Shown: in pieces, positions 35,321 through 46,785 of the stretch | Position numbering within the stretch: the first letter of the stretch is position 1 | How the letters are laid out: the number at the start of each line of letters is the position of its first letter | Assembly (NCBI GenBank): GCA_963920635.1 | Contig: OY987303.1 | Span: 49,227,223 to 49,291,222, forward strand | From: Pseudeuparius sepicola | Taxonomy: Eukaryota; Arthropoda; Insecta; Coleoptera; Anthribidae | DNA: 64,000 bases | Direction: 5' to 3' | Made by a program: the position numbers and the translations under genes | The notes under the pieces: model-generated | Told to the model about the DNA's origin: nothing | The model's database searches: none | Seen by the model: the letters and a program-made list of their open reading frames with translations, nothing else

Positions 35321-36245
35321 CAGGGTGTCCAATTTGTAAACCATAAGAGTCTGAAAATTCTTAATAAAAAAGGTTCAGGGTGTTAAAGTTTATTTAAAAA
35401 AAAAAATTAATAATATCTCAGAAACGACAAAAATAAAATTGAATAAAATGAAACTACCAACGATTCATTATCGTTACCAGTGGCATACGGGAAGGTAGAA
35501 TCCGCTCCATTAAAAAAAAATTCTACGCCTATGCTTTTTTGGTCAAGATGACAGCATTTTGTAATTTCTCAATCTTTTGCTCATAAAAAAACTAGTATAT
35601 TTTGAGCAACCAATGCAAATTCAAGAAGCTGCTCCGAAAATGTGATACCTCGCTACCTCGGTATTTAGAAAACAACGCATTTTTGGGCCTTCGTTTACCT
35701 ATAAGTATTTTTTTACTCTTTTAACGCAAAAAAACGATTGAAGATTTGAAAGGAACATGCAAAATTGTATTAATATGGAATAGTTATTTTTCTGGTTAAT
35801 TCATTTATTTTTCTATTTTCTTCAAACGTCGATAATCGATTGTTTGCATCAAAAGAGAAAAAGTTAGTATAAATGTAGATCCTAAAATGTTTGGATTTTA
35901 AATACAGAGATGAATCCATCTTGTCACAGCGCCTTGAATTTGCTTTGTTTGCTCAAAATCCAGTAGCTTTAGGGCAAATTCTCAACAGATATTTTTATGG
36001 ATAAATGGTTGAAAAACCCAAAAATGCTATAATCTTGACCAAAAAAGCAAAGGCGTACAATTTATATTTTAAAAGGTGGGCGTGTCCTACCTTCCCTTAC
36101 GCACTTGTAACGATAATGAATTGTTGGTAGTTTCATTTTATTGAATTTTATACCCGCTGCTTACTGTGTACGAAATTTTAAGTTAATATCATTTTGTCGT
36201 TTCTGACATATAAAGAAACCGTTTAAAACCGTTTTTGTGCGTTCT
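35321..36245. mobile_element. TA-flanked foldback element
   Basis: It starts TA/CAGGGTGTCCAATTTG. Arms near 35409-35545 and 36050-36215 are complementary (ATGAAACTACCAACGATTCA against its complement). The right terminus is unclear because another element beginning TA/CAGGGTGTTCCCGTG starts at about 36247. Confidence 0.6.
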
Positions 36246-37311
36246 ACAGGGTGTTCCCGTGCTCCCTACAAGCTTTGTTTTTTTGCGCGAGAAAAATATG
36301 TTTTAAGTAAAAGTTGTAGGACTTTTTCTAAACCGTCAAAGTCTGTCACAAGACAAAACAGGAGAATACAGGTACATACAGGGTGTTTCAAAATTATGGT
36401 GCCAACGTAATATGACAGATAGAAAATGTTATTTTGAACAAAAAGTTTCCTATAAACATGGGTCCGAAAATGCATGATACCTCATTACCTACTACTAAAA
36501 GGCTTTTTCAATTAATACCTTTTAATAATTCAGAAATTACAATTATTACATTTTTGTTTTTACTTTATTTTTACAACAAGACAACAATTAAACTTGTGGT
36601 GACAGTTAGTTCTTCGATATGTTGGTCGGCGTTTCGAATATAATTAACTTGCTTTGTTCATTTGGAACATAATAACGATGCTCTAATACCTAATTTTTCA
36701 ACGGTTCTATAAAAATATTTTTTTTGTTTATAATCAACTCAAAGATAATCAGATGTAGGTAACTATCAAAAGATTCCCCATGCATGACAAACTGATTTTT
36801 GGTAAATTTATGCCCACATATCTTGCTAAAGAAAAATGCAAATACCTATCAACATCAACATCCTTGTTTATGGAATCCCTAGTTAGCCAATGTGTGACAG
36901 AGTCATAAGGATACGAGAGCAATATTGGATACAAGCAACACATGGCGCCAAAAATTAAAGTGGCCCAGTCATTGTCTACTAATTTTCTACTATTAAAATC
37001 TACAAAAAAAAAACAGCTTTATTATATGCAAAATCTGTCCCCTATATCTACTATATATTTCTGTCATGTCCATATGTCAGTGTCAGACATTGGCTAACTA
37101 GAGTATCCATAAACAAGGATATTATAAGTATACCGTTGTAATCAGAAATTTTCCAGAATGTTCTTAATTATACAGCGTGTTTATTATGCAAATATTTTTA
37201 ACGACTTATATTTATAATGCACCCTGTATACACCACAAGGCTACCTTTGTATTAAAACCCGATAGTTGGGTACCTTGCAACATTTATATAAAGCTTTTTT
37301 CTCTATCAGCA
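36246..37311. other. No gene recognised; clustered element ends
   Basis: CAGGGTG-type ends occur near 36247 and 36379, and a weaker CACCCTGTATA near 37219. No coding frame of interest. Confidence 0.4.
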
Positions 37312-37480
37312 ACAATATTTTTGAGAAAGTATTACTGGACATATGATGATTTTTTATACCTGTGTATTCTGCACTTTGAGCGTGTTTCCACACCACCCAT
37401 CAGGTAGCGCTCTCGGTGCGTTTTTTTTTTTAAGTGGTTTCCTCTATTATAGGCCTATTCCACTAATTAAATATAAATAT

Positions 37481-38110
37481 TTAATCAATTGACTCTGCAA
37501 AATGATCCTGCTCGATGGAATTTAAACAACTCTGCCCATGACAATGAGAACACGTTGTAGAGCAGTGCAGGCCAATCTTTACACATGTACAACGCTTTCC
37601 ACAGCCCTTTTTACAGCCGCAAGATATGAGCTGCAGAATTGAGACTGGAGCTGGTGCTTGAGTAGTGAGCACTGGCATTAGAATGTTGTTAGTTTTTCTA
37701 CAGCCCCATTCAGTTGCTTTCAAATTTCTTCCTTTCCACAAATGAATTTGATGAAAAACGCGATAGGAATGTTGTCTTACTGCATCAGATGCAGGTGGTA
37801 GTCTGGACAAAATGGCTGCATTACTCGACTGGCCAACTAGCTTATTAAATAAAATAAAGCGATAATGGTTTAAAAATGTCTCTTGTCAGGGTGCCTTATA
37901 TATAGAGCAAGCGTAAATTTCTCCCCAGCTCTTGCACTGTCGCATCTTTTGCCAATGAAGGATTATTGAATACGGCGACCACTTCTTGTAAATCCTTTCT
38001 TTTATTTATTAGGCATACGGTCTGTGATTTTCCTTTGCCAAAGAAAGCAGACGTGGTGTCGCAGCCGCACTAAACGCATGAGCAAATAAAATATTATCTT
38101 TACAATATTG
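37481..38110 (-). pseudogene. CXC-type (tesmin/TSO1-like) mobile-element protein remnant, left arm
   Basis: The minus strand encodes an N-terminal remnant with ILFAHAFS and a frameshifted continuation, then an uninterrupted 109-codon frame. That frame reads LPPASDAVRQHSYRVFHQIH, then KATEWGC, and a cysteine-rich ending CGCKKGCGKRCTCVKIGLHC plus CSHCHGQSCLNS. Cys pattern C-x-C-x3-C-x3-C-x-C-x5-C is that of CXC-type zinc-binding modules. Proteins of this form are multi-copy in arthropod genomes and generally element-associated; I do not assign the element family. Compared with the right arm, one inserted base breaks AFSGCDTT here. Confidence 0.65.
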
Positions 38111-38289
38111 TAAAACTGTCGAGTTTTGTAAGTCCTGGGAACTATACACCCTGAGAACTATACACCTAACTATCGCTCTATGTCCTCCAGAGAAAGATAT
38201 TCGCTTTTTGAGAGACACCCAAGGAAATATTAAGTAAAGGGTGTATAGTTCCCAGGACTTACAAAACTCGATAGTTTCAAAATATTGCA

Positions 38290-38903
38290 GATAATATTTT
38301 ATTTGCTCATGCGTTTAGTGGCTGCGACACCACGTCTGCTTTCTTTGGCAAAAGAAAATTACCGTAAGCTTAATAAATTTTAATACAAGAAAGGGTTTAC
38401 AAGAAGTGGTCGCCGCATTAAATAATCCTTCATAGGAAAAGATGATATTGCAAGGAGCTGGGGAGAAATTTACCCTTGCTCTATATAAGGCACCCCGACA
38501 AGAGACATCTTTAAACCATTATCGCTTTATTTTATTTAATAAGCTAGTTGGCCAGTCGAGTAACGTAGTCATTTTGTCCAGACTACCACCTACATCTGAT
38601 GCAGTAAGACAACATTCCTATCGCATTTTTCATCAAATTCATTAGTGGAAAGGAAGAAATTTGAGAGCAACTGAATGGGGCTGTAGAAAAACTAACAACA
38701 TTCTAATGCCAGTGCTCACTACTCAAGCACCATCTCCAGCCTCAATTCTGCAGCTCATATCTTGCGGCTGTAAAAAGGGCTGTGGAAAGCGTTGTACATG
38801 TGCAAAGATTGGCTTGCACTGCTCTACAACGTGTTCTCATTGTCATGGGCAGAGTTGTTTAAATTCCATCGAGCAGGACCATTTTTCAGAGGCAATTGAT
38901 TAA
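38290..38903 (+). pseudogene. CXC-type mobile-element protein remnant, right arm
   Basis: The plus-strand copy keeps ADNILFAHAFSGCDTTSAFF in frame near 38290-38350, a motif found upstream of the CXC region in these multi-copy insect proteins. After degraded sequence it resumes LFNKLVGQSSNVVILSRLPP, ending FHQIH at an in-frame TAG at 38643. The cysteine-rich tail (38661-38903) is intact. So each arm preserves a part the other lost, and neither is a functional gene. Confidence 0.65.
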
Positions 38904-39069
38904 ATATTTATATTTCATTAGTGGAATAGGCCTATAGGGGAAACCACTTTAAAAGAAGCGCACCGAGAGCGTTACCTGATGGGTGGTGTGGAAACACGTT
39001 CAAAGTGCAGAATACACAGGTATAAAAAATCATCATATGTCCACTAATACTTCCTCAAAAATATTTTGT

Positions 39070-39797
39070 CCAATATGGATCTTGTATAGAAAGAACTGTT
39101 CTACAATTTTGCTTCTATACATTTTTTTGCTCACGCTACTACTTTTCGAGATAATCGACGCAAATGACGGCGCAAGGCTTATTTTTTGTTCGCGCTGAAA
39201 ACTATGCATATTTTCCAAAGTCGTTTATTCGCGTTGGGTGGGAGATACGCAAAAAAATTATATGACCATTTTTGTGGATAATTTAATGGAGAATCTAAAA
39301 AGTCCTATAACTATTTTTCGTCAGAGTTACGGTTTACGTGCAAAACACAAAAAACACCGTCAATGTCACGTTTGGGGGGTGGTTTTTTGGGCAAAAGGGG
39401 ATGAAGCTCCCTCCTAGGGGGTGGGAACTCTTCGGATCTGTATTCGGGTTCCTACTGGGAGTTCACAGCCAAAATTTCAAAACTTTATAAATTGTTTCTT
39501 CTAAAAAGTCTAACTTGCCTACACTAATTTATAGAGTTGGCTTGACTGTCAAAAAAGCTCCCCCCAAGAACAAATATCGACGGGTCTCGGCGAATTTTCA
39601 AATATTTTTAGGTGTTCTAATTTTTGGGGGGTCAAGTTTTCGTTGGGAAACCCTGTATATGGTTATCACGACTTGAGCAACACTAATGTGTACATTGCAG
39701 TATGGTCCGTAATGATGTGCAAATGCTTAGGTGTAGGTAAAGTGATATATAGATGTAAAATTGTCATGTATACGTCTAGCCTGCACAAAGTTAAGAG
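39070..39797. other. No gene recognised
   Basis: A G-rich tract (39376-39440) and an element end AACCCTGTATATGG near 39650 are the only things noticed. Confidence 0.4.
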
Positions 39798-40130
39798 GGG
39801 GTTGCCAACAGAGAAAGTGAGGTTAGATTTCGTATTTTTTTAAATTGTATAACATAAAATCTAATAACATTTTACCTGGCAAAAATTTAGTACAAACATT
39901 CCTGTCTTACTTTGAATCATAAGATCTTATAAGCAGTGTTTTGTTTTATAGGTTATGAAAACCTTGGGGAAAATAATAATTCCAGTGCATATGCTTTTAA
40001 GATCTTATGCTTAAAATGAAGACAGAAATGTTGGTACTAAATTTTTGCCAGGTAAAATGTTATTAGATTTTACACTATACAACTTTAATAAATACGAAAT
40101 CTAACCTCACTTTCTCTGTAGGCAACCCCT
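39798..40130. repeat. Inverted repeat, about 130-bp arms
   Basis: GAGAAAGTGAGGTTAGATTT at the left is mirrored by AAATCTAACCTCACTTTCTC at the right. TACCTGGCAAAAATTTAGTA is mirrored nearer the centre. It is a foldback element of unknown family. Confidence 0.75.
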
Positions 40131-40910
40131 TAAGTACGAGGAACAAAAACTTGGTTTTCTGTTTTTCTCATAAACGGTCGAATCTATAAACTTAAATTTT
40201 GGGATACATTACCAGCAAGTTGTGATACGCTTTACAGAAAGAAAGAATTAATTTTTACATACCCAACGCATTCCGACTGTAAAAACCCCAAGCATTATTC
40301 GTCTTTTTTACAGAACTTTTTTGGAAGTCAGTTTATTTAAAAACAAAAATTCGTGTTCTATAGCACTATTAATTTAGAAACTTTTTTATTTTTGATATTT
40401 TTCATTAGTTTACCTAATAGTTTGTCTGGGCAAAATAAAAATACTTTTTTGTTCCGTATTTAAATAGTTATTGACTTGTTGCAACTTTTTTGTAAGTTAA
40501 CATGTACTTATTTAAGAAGGAAAATTCTCTTTCTGTAGGCCAATTAATTTAGAAAATTCTTTGACTCTTGATATTTTTTCATTAACTTAATAGTTTGTCC
40601 GGAATAAAATAATATTAGTATTTTTGTTCCGTATATTTGAATCACAGTTATTATCACTTATTGTCGCTATTATACATATATGTATTTATGACAATAAGGA
40701 TGTAAGATTAGCGAGTGTAAATGTAATAATTACAAGAAAAGGTGATAATGGGCAAACACTCAAAGTTAACAAAAAGAAAAAACTAGTAACCGCATACACG
40801 TGTTTCATGCTAGTTGGCAATCATCAGTACAGTACAGTAATCACGATTTGGGAAGCAACAAATAAAGTTCAGGCATTTATGGTAGGTATACTTGCCTTAG
40901 CTCTTATGTC
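40131..40910. other. No gene; diverged direct repeat
   Basis: A block of about 80 bp near 40395-40475 (TTTTTCATTAGTTTACCTAA, then TTTTGTTCCGTATTT) recurs near 40570-40650. Nothing else recognised. Confidence 0.5.
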
Positions 40911-41129
40911 TCAATATTTTGGGACACATATACCCTTGAACTTAACCAAACCCGGTCCACACTTTTGCCTACAAAATAGGCATTTGGAGCTAACGGTCGG
41001 TTGCGATGTCAACTTTGGCTTTGCAAATATCTTCCTGTACCAATCCATGAATCCACCATCTTCAGAATATGATTGCGAAAATAATGACAGTGCTAGAAAT
41101 AGCACCACTATTACTATCTGGGAACGCAT
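40911..41129 (-). CDS. Small secreted peptide with four cysteines (paralog 6)
   Basis: A 72-residue frame starts at the ATG at 41129 (the GTG one codon earlier is not a eukaryotic start). Residues 1-22 are a signal peptide (RSQIVIVVLFLALSLFSQSY). The mature part has FMDWYRKIF near its start and ends CLFCRQKCGPGLVKFKGICV plus PKY. This keeps the C-x2-G-x-x-x-x-x-G-x-C ending and adds two more cysteines (C-x2-C-x3-C-x9-C), so two disulfides are possible. Just after the stop, CTAAG/GCAAGT could be a GC-AG donor in the 3'UTR. The plus-strand frame overlapping this gene is an antisense shadow. Function unknown. Confidence 0.7.
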   Translation of the reverse strand: MRSQIVIVVLFLALSLFSQSYSEDGGFMDWYRKIFAKPKLTSQPTVSSKCLFCRQKCGPGLVKFKGICVPKY

Positions 41130-41945
41130 CACTACTAAATGAAAATTTGTTGAAGCATCATCGATATTTGTTTTTTGATATTAGAATGTTTACCGTATGT
41201 TATTTGGGTAGCTTGTAATTGGGTTATAAAACTAGATGACGGCAATAAGTGTCCACAATAATGTACTTAAAGGAAAAATTCTAGAAAAACATTCAAGTAA
41301 AAGGTCGTACCTATGACTAAAACCATTGAAATCCGAATACCTTAATCAATGGTAAAACGAATATTTGTAGGGTAGACTGATAATAGTATAGGTACCTATT
41401 AACCAATAGGGATGTTCGCAAAAATATGAATTTCTGTTTATTCTGTTTCAATGTTATAAACCTTTAAATTAAATCTGCGAAATACAAAAAAATCAAACAA
41501 TGTGTAGAAGACAAAAAAGGAATACGAGTGGTGTTTCATTATTGACGTCAGTTCTGTGTAAGTTCCATGAAAATTAAATCAAGATTAAAAATCAGTTAGT
41601 TTGCTGCATACTTTATTGTTATCAGACGACATTGACCCTTTTTAACATTGCTTGCAGCAAATACAGGACCACAATACATAGGTTTTGGGGTATATAAAAT
41701 TGTCAAATTTATTAATTTTCTAGTATTGCCTCTTTAGAAAGAATATGAAGAAACTTGTTAAAAAGTAGTTTGGAATGAACAATTATGGCGAGGGCCCAAT
41801 TATTTGTTAATCTTGTGATTTTGTGGATCCTAATGAAAAATATTAAACTCAAGTAAGATACATTCAAGGTCTTAGGTACAAAAATCACAATCTATAGTTG
41901 TATATAATTTCTCAGGAATTTTAATCTAATTGCAGTATTTATACA
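41130..41945. other. Upstream region of paralog 6; no other gene
   Basis: AGTTTTATAACCC near 41230 on the minus strand is a possible distal TATA-like element. Nothing else recognised. Confidence 0.35.
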
Positions 41946-42717
41946 TACGGTATCGGCCAAAAGTAAAGAAACAAACGAAAGTAAACATTTGTATTGTATT
42001 AGTCAGGCACTACAATAGAACTGATAACATACAAATTTTGTATTTTCCGGTATTAACTATGCCTAAAGGGAAGAGTTTGTCTGAAGACATGAGAAAATTA
42101 ATTATAGAAAAATTCCAATCCGGCGAGAAAAAAATTGAAAGATACAATGGACAGATTTGTTTATTTAAACATCTTAAAAAATGAGATTCTTCCATTTGGT
42201 CAGGAAAATTTGCCTTTAAAATGGCCTCTCTACAACATGACAATGACCCTAAGCATACTGCGAAAATTGTTTGTTGCCGAAAGAATTAATGTGATGAAGT
42301 GGCCTGCCCAAAGTCCAATTGAGAATCTTTGGGACATCATTGATAGACACATTCGAGATGAAAAGGGTGAGAAGTACAACTCTAAAATTGAACTACTACA
42401 AGCTGTTTTACCAGCATGAGGCAATGTGTCGCGGCAATACATTGATAAATTAATCTCTTCAATGCCTAGAACATGTGCTGAAGTAATAAAAAATAATGGA
42501 TACGCTACTCGTTACTGAACTGTTAATTTTTAAGTTGAATTTTTAAAATGTTTCTTTACTTATGGCTCTCTGCCAACCTTTAACTTTTTATTAACAGAAT
42601 ATCCTACATTTTATAATGTTATGACATAGGCTGCTCTTGCACTCTGAAATAAATAAAATAAAAAGTAAATAAAAGAAACGAAAAATTGAAATATTTCTTT
42701 ACTTAGATATGGCCGGT
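41946..42717 (+). mobile_element. Decayed Tc1-like transposon
   Basis: The left end has GGCCAAAAGTAAAGAAAC. The right end, read inward, has CCGGCCATATCTAAGTAAAG, so short imperfect terminal inverted repeats are visible. The transposase gene inside is deleted and frameshifted. Confidence 0.7.
42059..42517 (+). pseudogene. Tc1-like transposase pseudogene
   Basis: The start is intact: MPKGKSLSEDMRKLIIEKFQ is the first helix-turn-helix of Tc1-like transposases. A large deletion then joins it to the catalytic half. TMDRFVYLNILKNEILPF is in one frame, QHDNDPKHTAKIV in another, and MKWPAQSPIENLWDIID in a third; LNP has been lost from the usual SPDLNPIE. The end LISSMPRTCAEVIKNNGYAT is the usual C-terminus. 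The first catalytic aspartate and the second helix-turn-helix are absent. It is inactive. Confidence 0.85.
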
Positions 42718-42920
42718 ACTTACATAGGCAATCGAAAGCGTATTCCGAAATAATGGTTTAAAAAAAATTACAAACCGGATAGGTATACATACTTACTTAA
42801 TAAAGAATAAAAGTATTTATACTAAACAATCCAATAAATGCATTAGGAAAGTACGAAACGTTCCATACGACTATAATGGAGAAAGATCTTTTATAAATGT
42901 CTGGATAGGTTCCCCTTCTT

Positions 42921-43629
42921 TTACCAGATACTCCAGTTGGTAACTGCAGATGGCGCATCCTCATTTTCCGTCGTGGTAGCAATTTCAGTTGTTGTTGAGG
43001 TGTCCTTCTCGTCTTCTTCTTCGTCCGTTAGCTCATCGCTGTCAAGGGGCGTTATCGTCGTAGCCTTCTCCGTTACCAGTTCCCCATTGATAAACGTCAA
43101 ATTTATAGGTTTTTGGGGTCTGTTGGGATCGTACACAAACGTCCGTTTAATTGTGGAATTGAACGATTTGGTTCTGATTATTGGCTTGTACGTAATCGTT
43201 TGGGGTATATATGTGTTGTTGGTCGTATCGATGTAAACCTGATATTTAGGTCTTCGTTGAAGGACGGGTCTGGACACCACTTGATTTGTGGTGTACGTAG
43301 TTGACTGTCTGGGAGATACATACGGATTTTGCGAGGTTCTAGATCGGATATCTTGGACTCGATTCGGATAAAAACCTAAGAGTTTTTGATGATATTCCGG
43401 TGAAACGTCTATAATTTCGACCTTTTCGTTGGGGCCATCGTTCGATAAAGACGAGCATGGTATTACTCTACCCTTCAAGAAGCAGTCTCGATTTGGGATG
43501 GCGATTTTGTACGGATAAGGAGGAATCGCATTAACTCCACTATATGGTTGCGGACTTTGTGGCTGTGGTTGATAGTTTGGATAGAATCCCGTGTTGTAGC
43601 GTGGCAAACCAGTTACATTACCAGGAAAT
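42921..43629 (-). CDS. Internal or terminal exon of a Pro/Tyr/Thr-rich protein
   Basis: A long minus-strand frame (about 236 codons) is bounded upstream by CTCTCCACCAACAG/ATTTCC, a good acceptor, so the apparent start codons before it are intronic. It encodes a Pro/Gln/Tyr-rich start (YPNYQPQPQSPQPYSG), a short region with two cysteines (NRDCFLKGRVIPC), a middle part rich in Thr, Tyr and Asn, then an acidic and Thr-rich end (DSDELTDEEEDEKD, TTTEIATTTENEDA). The frame ends TNWSIW at a TAA that overlaps a possible donor CTG/GTAAAA, so another exon may follow. Composition suggests an extracellular or cuticle-associated protein, but I recognise no domain. The signal-peptide exon, at higher coordinates, was not found. 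Confidence 0.6.
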
Positions 43630-44379
43630 CTGTTGGTGGAGAGAAAATCCATTAAACTCACTCAAATAAGTACTCAAAAAAATATTTCTCGAGTCAAGAA
43701 TCAATATTGCACGCACTCAGAAAAAACGAAACATGCTTGTCAACATGCGCGAAGTAAAAGTTTCCGTTTTGACCTAGAAATTTAAAATTACTAATTTACT
43801 AAGCATAATTAGGTAATAGGGCAATTTTTACAAAAGATTTTTTAAAGAATGCGATGCAATAAATGTAATGTTATGTTCAATGCAACATAGTTTCAAGAAA
43901 AGACGAATGTATTGGTGGTGGTAACTATTGTTATTAATCAAATCGAGAGCGTTTATAATCGATTTAATTGTTGGTTCAGCTGAAACATTGCGACAATATT
44001 CAGCCTTAGCATTTCCCAACTACTTTTCTACCAGATATTGTTCCATCTTGATATAGAAAAACTGTAGAGTACCTATTCTTTTTCTAAGTAGGTAGGTATT
44101 TAATGTTTTTTTTTGTATTTTAGTTAACCATAATTATAAATTTACACCTTATTTGCGTTTTTTTTTTTGTCATTCAAATTTTAAATGGGAGGACTTAAAA
44201 TTACTTTTACGAAAAGAGAAAATTTTAAATTATTACTACTAGGTTCGTCTACACTACTGCACCCGGTATAATTGGGGATTCTCTATATCACCAATAGTTC
44301 AGAAAATTGTAACTAACGATGTATCCACTTATTCTTAAGTATTTCGTAGTCTCAGTCACTTTTCGTGGCTTGGTGGATG
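43630..44379. other. Intron or upstream region of the Pro/Tyr-rich gene
   Basis: No exon with a signal peptide and donor was found by eye. AT-rich. Confidence 0.35.
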
Positions 44380-44800
44380 GTACATACTCGTACATTCCAG
44401 TACAGTTTGTCCCGTTTTCGACACTTTTGCAGAGAATCTCCCTTATTTTTAGAGATAGAGACTGGAGGTTTACGCGATGACACTGTGCTACTTTTTTATG
44501 AAGGGAAAGTTGCCTCAAACAAAATTTTCATAGCTACCTTCGTTTTTAAGATACAGGGCGAAATTGACCTTCCCCTTACCTCAGTTACCTTTTCACATAT
44601 AGAAAAAGTAGAAAGTGGTTTTATATATCTTCTTCTGTAGAATCCAGTGGCGTAGTTAGATTTTTGCTAGCTTTATCCATTTCGGAGATATAAAGCAAAC
44701 TTATGTTTTTTTTTTTTAAATAGAACACCCTGTATTTGTATAGATATTTGAATTCGTCTTGTTTTCAGCTTTTCAGAAATGTATAATAGTATATACTTAT
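44380..44800 (-). mobile_element. Dispersed element copy (related to 51770-52140)
   Basis: The sequence matches 51770-52140 in opposite orientation: shared blocks include ATGTGAAAAGGTAACT, ACGCCACTGGATTCTAC and CAGCTTTTCAGAAATATA-like sequence. Element ends ACACCCTGTAT lie inside. No coding capacity. Confidence 0.65.
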
Positions 44801-45222
44801 TTTAAACAATAAACGAATTAATTACAATTTTCTCAAATTGTATGCCTGACTTATAATAGTAGGCCATGAAATAAAGTAACAATATATCAAAACCAGAAAT
44901 AACAAAAATAATTCCAGTTTTTCTATAAAACATACTCGCCGGTCTTTTTTAATATTTTTACAAAATGTTGCTCAAAATGATTACCGTTTGCTCTAACATA
45001 AAATTCGCAAATTTTTGTTATTCGCCGTAGTGCATTATTTAAAACTATTATTGAACGTCTCTGAAGACTTTGTAATGCGAGCGTAGTAGCCTTGTTTAAA
45101 CAAGGGTAGTAGCCTCCGTTGCGATGTCGAGTGCTATAAACTAGGTATATTTTGTAAATTACCTTACAAAAAGAGATCAAGAATGAAATGATCGGATGAC
45201 CTTGGTGGCCACCTTATAGGTA

Positions 45223-45301
45223 CAGTCGCGGACAGTTGGTATCGAACGACCTGAAGAGGTTTCTCGTGGCTATCGTTACAGGGCGCGCGGAGACGGCAAC
45301 A
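45223..45301 (+). mobile_element. GC-rich element end, left copy
   Basis: Begins TA/CAGTCGCGGACAGTTGG. All 79 bp are identical to the complement of 50551-50629. Far more GC-rich than its surroundings; inward of 45301 the two copies diverge. Confidence 0.8.
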
Positions 45302-45694
45302 TCGCGCTGGAGTCTGCAGCCTGCCGGTCTGCTAAAAATAGAACCATAAAATGCAAATTACAGCCTCCAGCCTCTCACAGCAAAGGAACAAAATTCGAGG
45401 AAAATGCAACTTTGTGCTGGTAATAATTCCAACCCCAGTGTTGGTATTTAATATTTCGTACTATTTTATCATGTTACTATACCGTCTAGTATTTATGATA
45501 ATGAAATAAAAAAATAATAAATATCAAGGCTGAGATTAGAATCAACACCACAATAAAAGTTGCTTTTTCTCGAGTTTCCTTCCTTTGCTGCCAGCACCCT
45601 GTATTAATTAGGAATATGAAATTAGGTAAATCCATAGTCAATTTGAGCCACAATAGAATTCCGAAGAATTTCTCAAAAACAATAATTTAATATA
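45302..45694. other. No gene recognised
   Basis: Interior sequence next to the GC-rich end, plus an element end (GCACCCTGTATTAA) near 45594. Confidence 0.4.
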
Positions 45695-46488
45695 CAGGGT
45701 GTCTACTTTTAAACATATGCAAATTAATAAAATCTTTATTTTTGGAGATAATCCCTGAACATTCTTTGTGTGAAAGGCCTTCAAAAATCGCTTCTTTTAG
45801 CCTTCCTATCATTTTCAAAAGGCAAATCCAGGTCCGGCTACGATTTTTGAGTGTTTTTTTATTTAAAATCTACCAATACAGCGTTAATCAGGATCCCCCT
45901 AAAACCCCTTTATATACCAAATTTGAACAAAGAATTTAGAGAGAGATCTATTCTACAGGATGTCAAGGTTCAGCAAAATAGGAAATTTACAGGCATTTGG
46001 CGAGTCAAGTGTGCCATGGAATCCCGTCAAAATAGTTTAATTGTCAACAGAACCACTCAAAGTGTTGGTGTGCAAAGATTCAATACAGGGTATTTTTCTC
46101 TGCCCCATCTGAAAATGCTGAATTTTTATGACTTGACTCGCCAGAGATGCCTGAAGAGGTTTCTTTAAATTTCCTATTTTGCTCAATTTTGACATCCTGT
46201 AGAATAGAACTCTCTCTATATTTTTTGTTCAAATTTGGTATATAAAGGGTTTTCGACTGTCCTGATTGACGCTGTGGTGTCAGATTTTAAATAAAAAAAT
46301 GGCTAAATGGTTTTTGTGAAAATCGGGGGAATAAAAAAATCGTAGCCGGCCCTGGATTTGCAATTTGAAAATGGCAGGATTGCTAAAATAAGCGGCTTTT
46401 GAAGTCCTTTCGGACAAAAAACAGATCAAGCGATTATCTCAAAAATTAAAGATTTCAAGGATTTGTATAATATGTTTAAAAGTAGATA
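45695..46488. mobile_element. Foldback MITE
   Basis: Left end TA/CAGGGTGTCTACTTTTAAAC is mirrored by GTTTAAAAGTAGATAT at the right. Arms of about 350 bp are complementary (GACTCGCCA, TTCCTATTTTGCT, AGAGATCTATTCTACAGGAT-like blocks). Confidence 0.75.
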
Positions 46489-46785
46489 TGGGGGCTCTTA
46501 ATATTAATTAGAAAATGTATGGCACAAAATTAATGGATTATCGGATTACCTGAGTTGAAATATTTTAGCATAGATATTTATATCTTTTTAAATAGGTATT
46601 TATTAATTATACCTACCTGCACTTAATATAACTAAATTTAGGGGATTAACTTAATAATTGTAATATTGAATTGGATGTAGATTTTGAAAATATCGATTAT
46701 ACCTGCTGCTAGCCCTTTGTATAAATACTAAGGTGGGTGGGCTAAAATTATTTAGTCAGTATCCTAATTCGAGAGAGTGTTCGTT

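Larger units (their letters stand above)
37312..39069. mobile_element. Large palindrome, two inverted copies of a CXC-domain gene remnant
   Basis: Two arms of about 835 bp (37312-38152 and 38238-39069) are inverted copies separated by about 85 bp. They carry the same protein-coding remnant pointing outward from the centre. Both arms end with CCACACCACCCATCAGGTA-type sequence near the gene's 3' side. The arms differ by scattered substitutions and indels, so they have diverged since the duplication. Confidence 0.85.

Noticed and set aside
40624..41142. 172-codon plus-strand frame
   Set aside because: It overlaps antisense to the well-supported secreted-peptide gene at 40911-41129 and has no domain or conserved motif.
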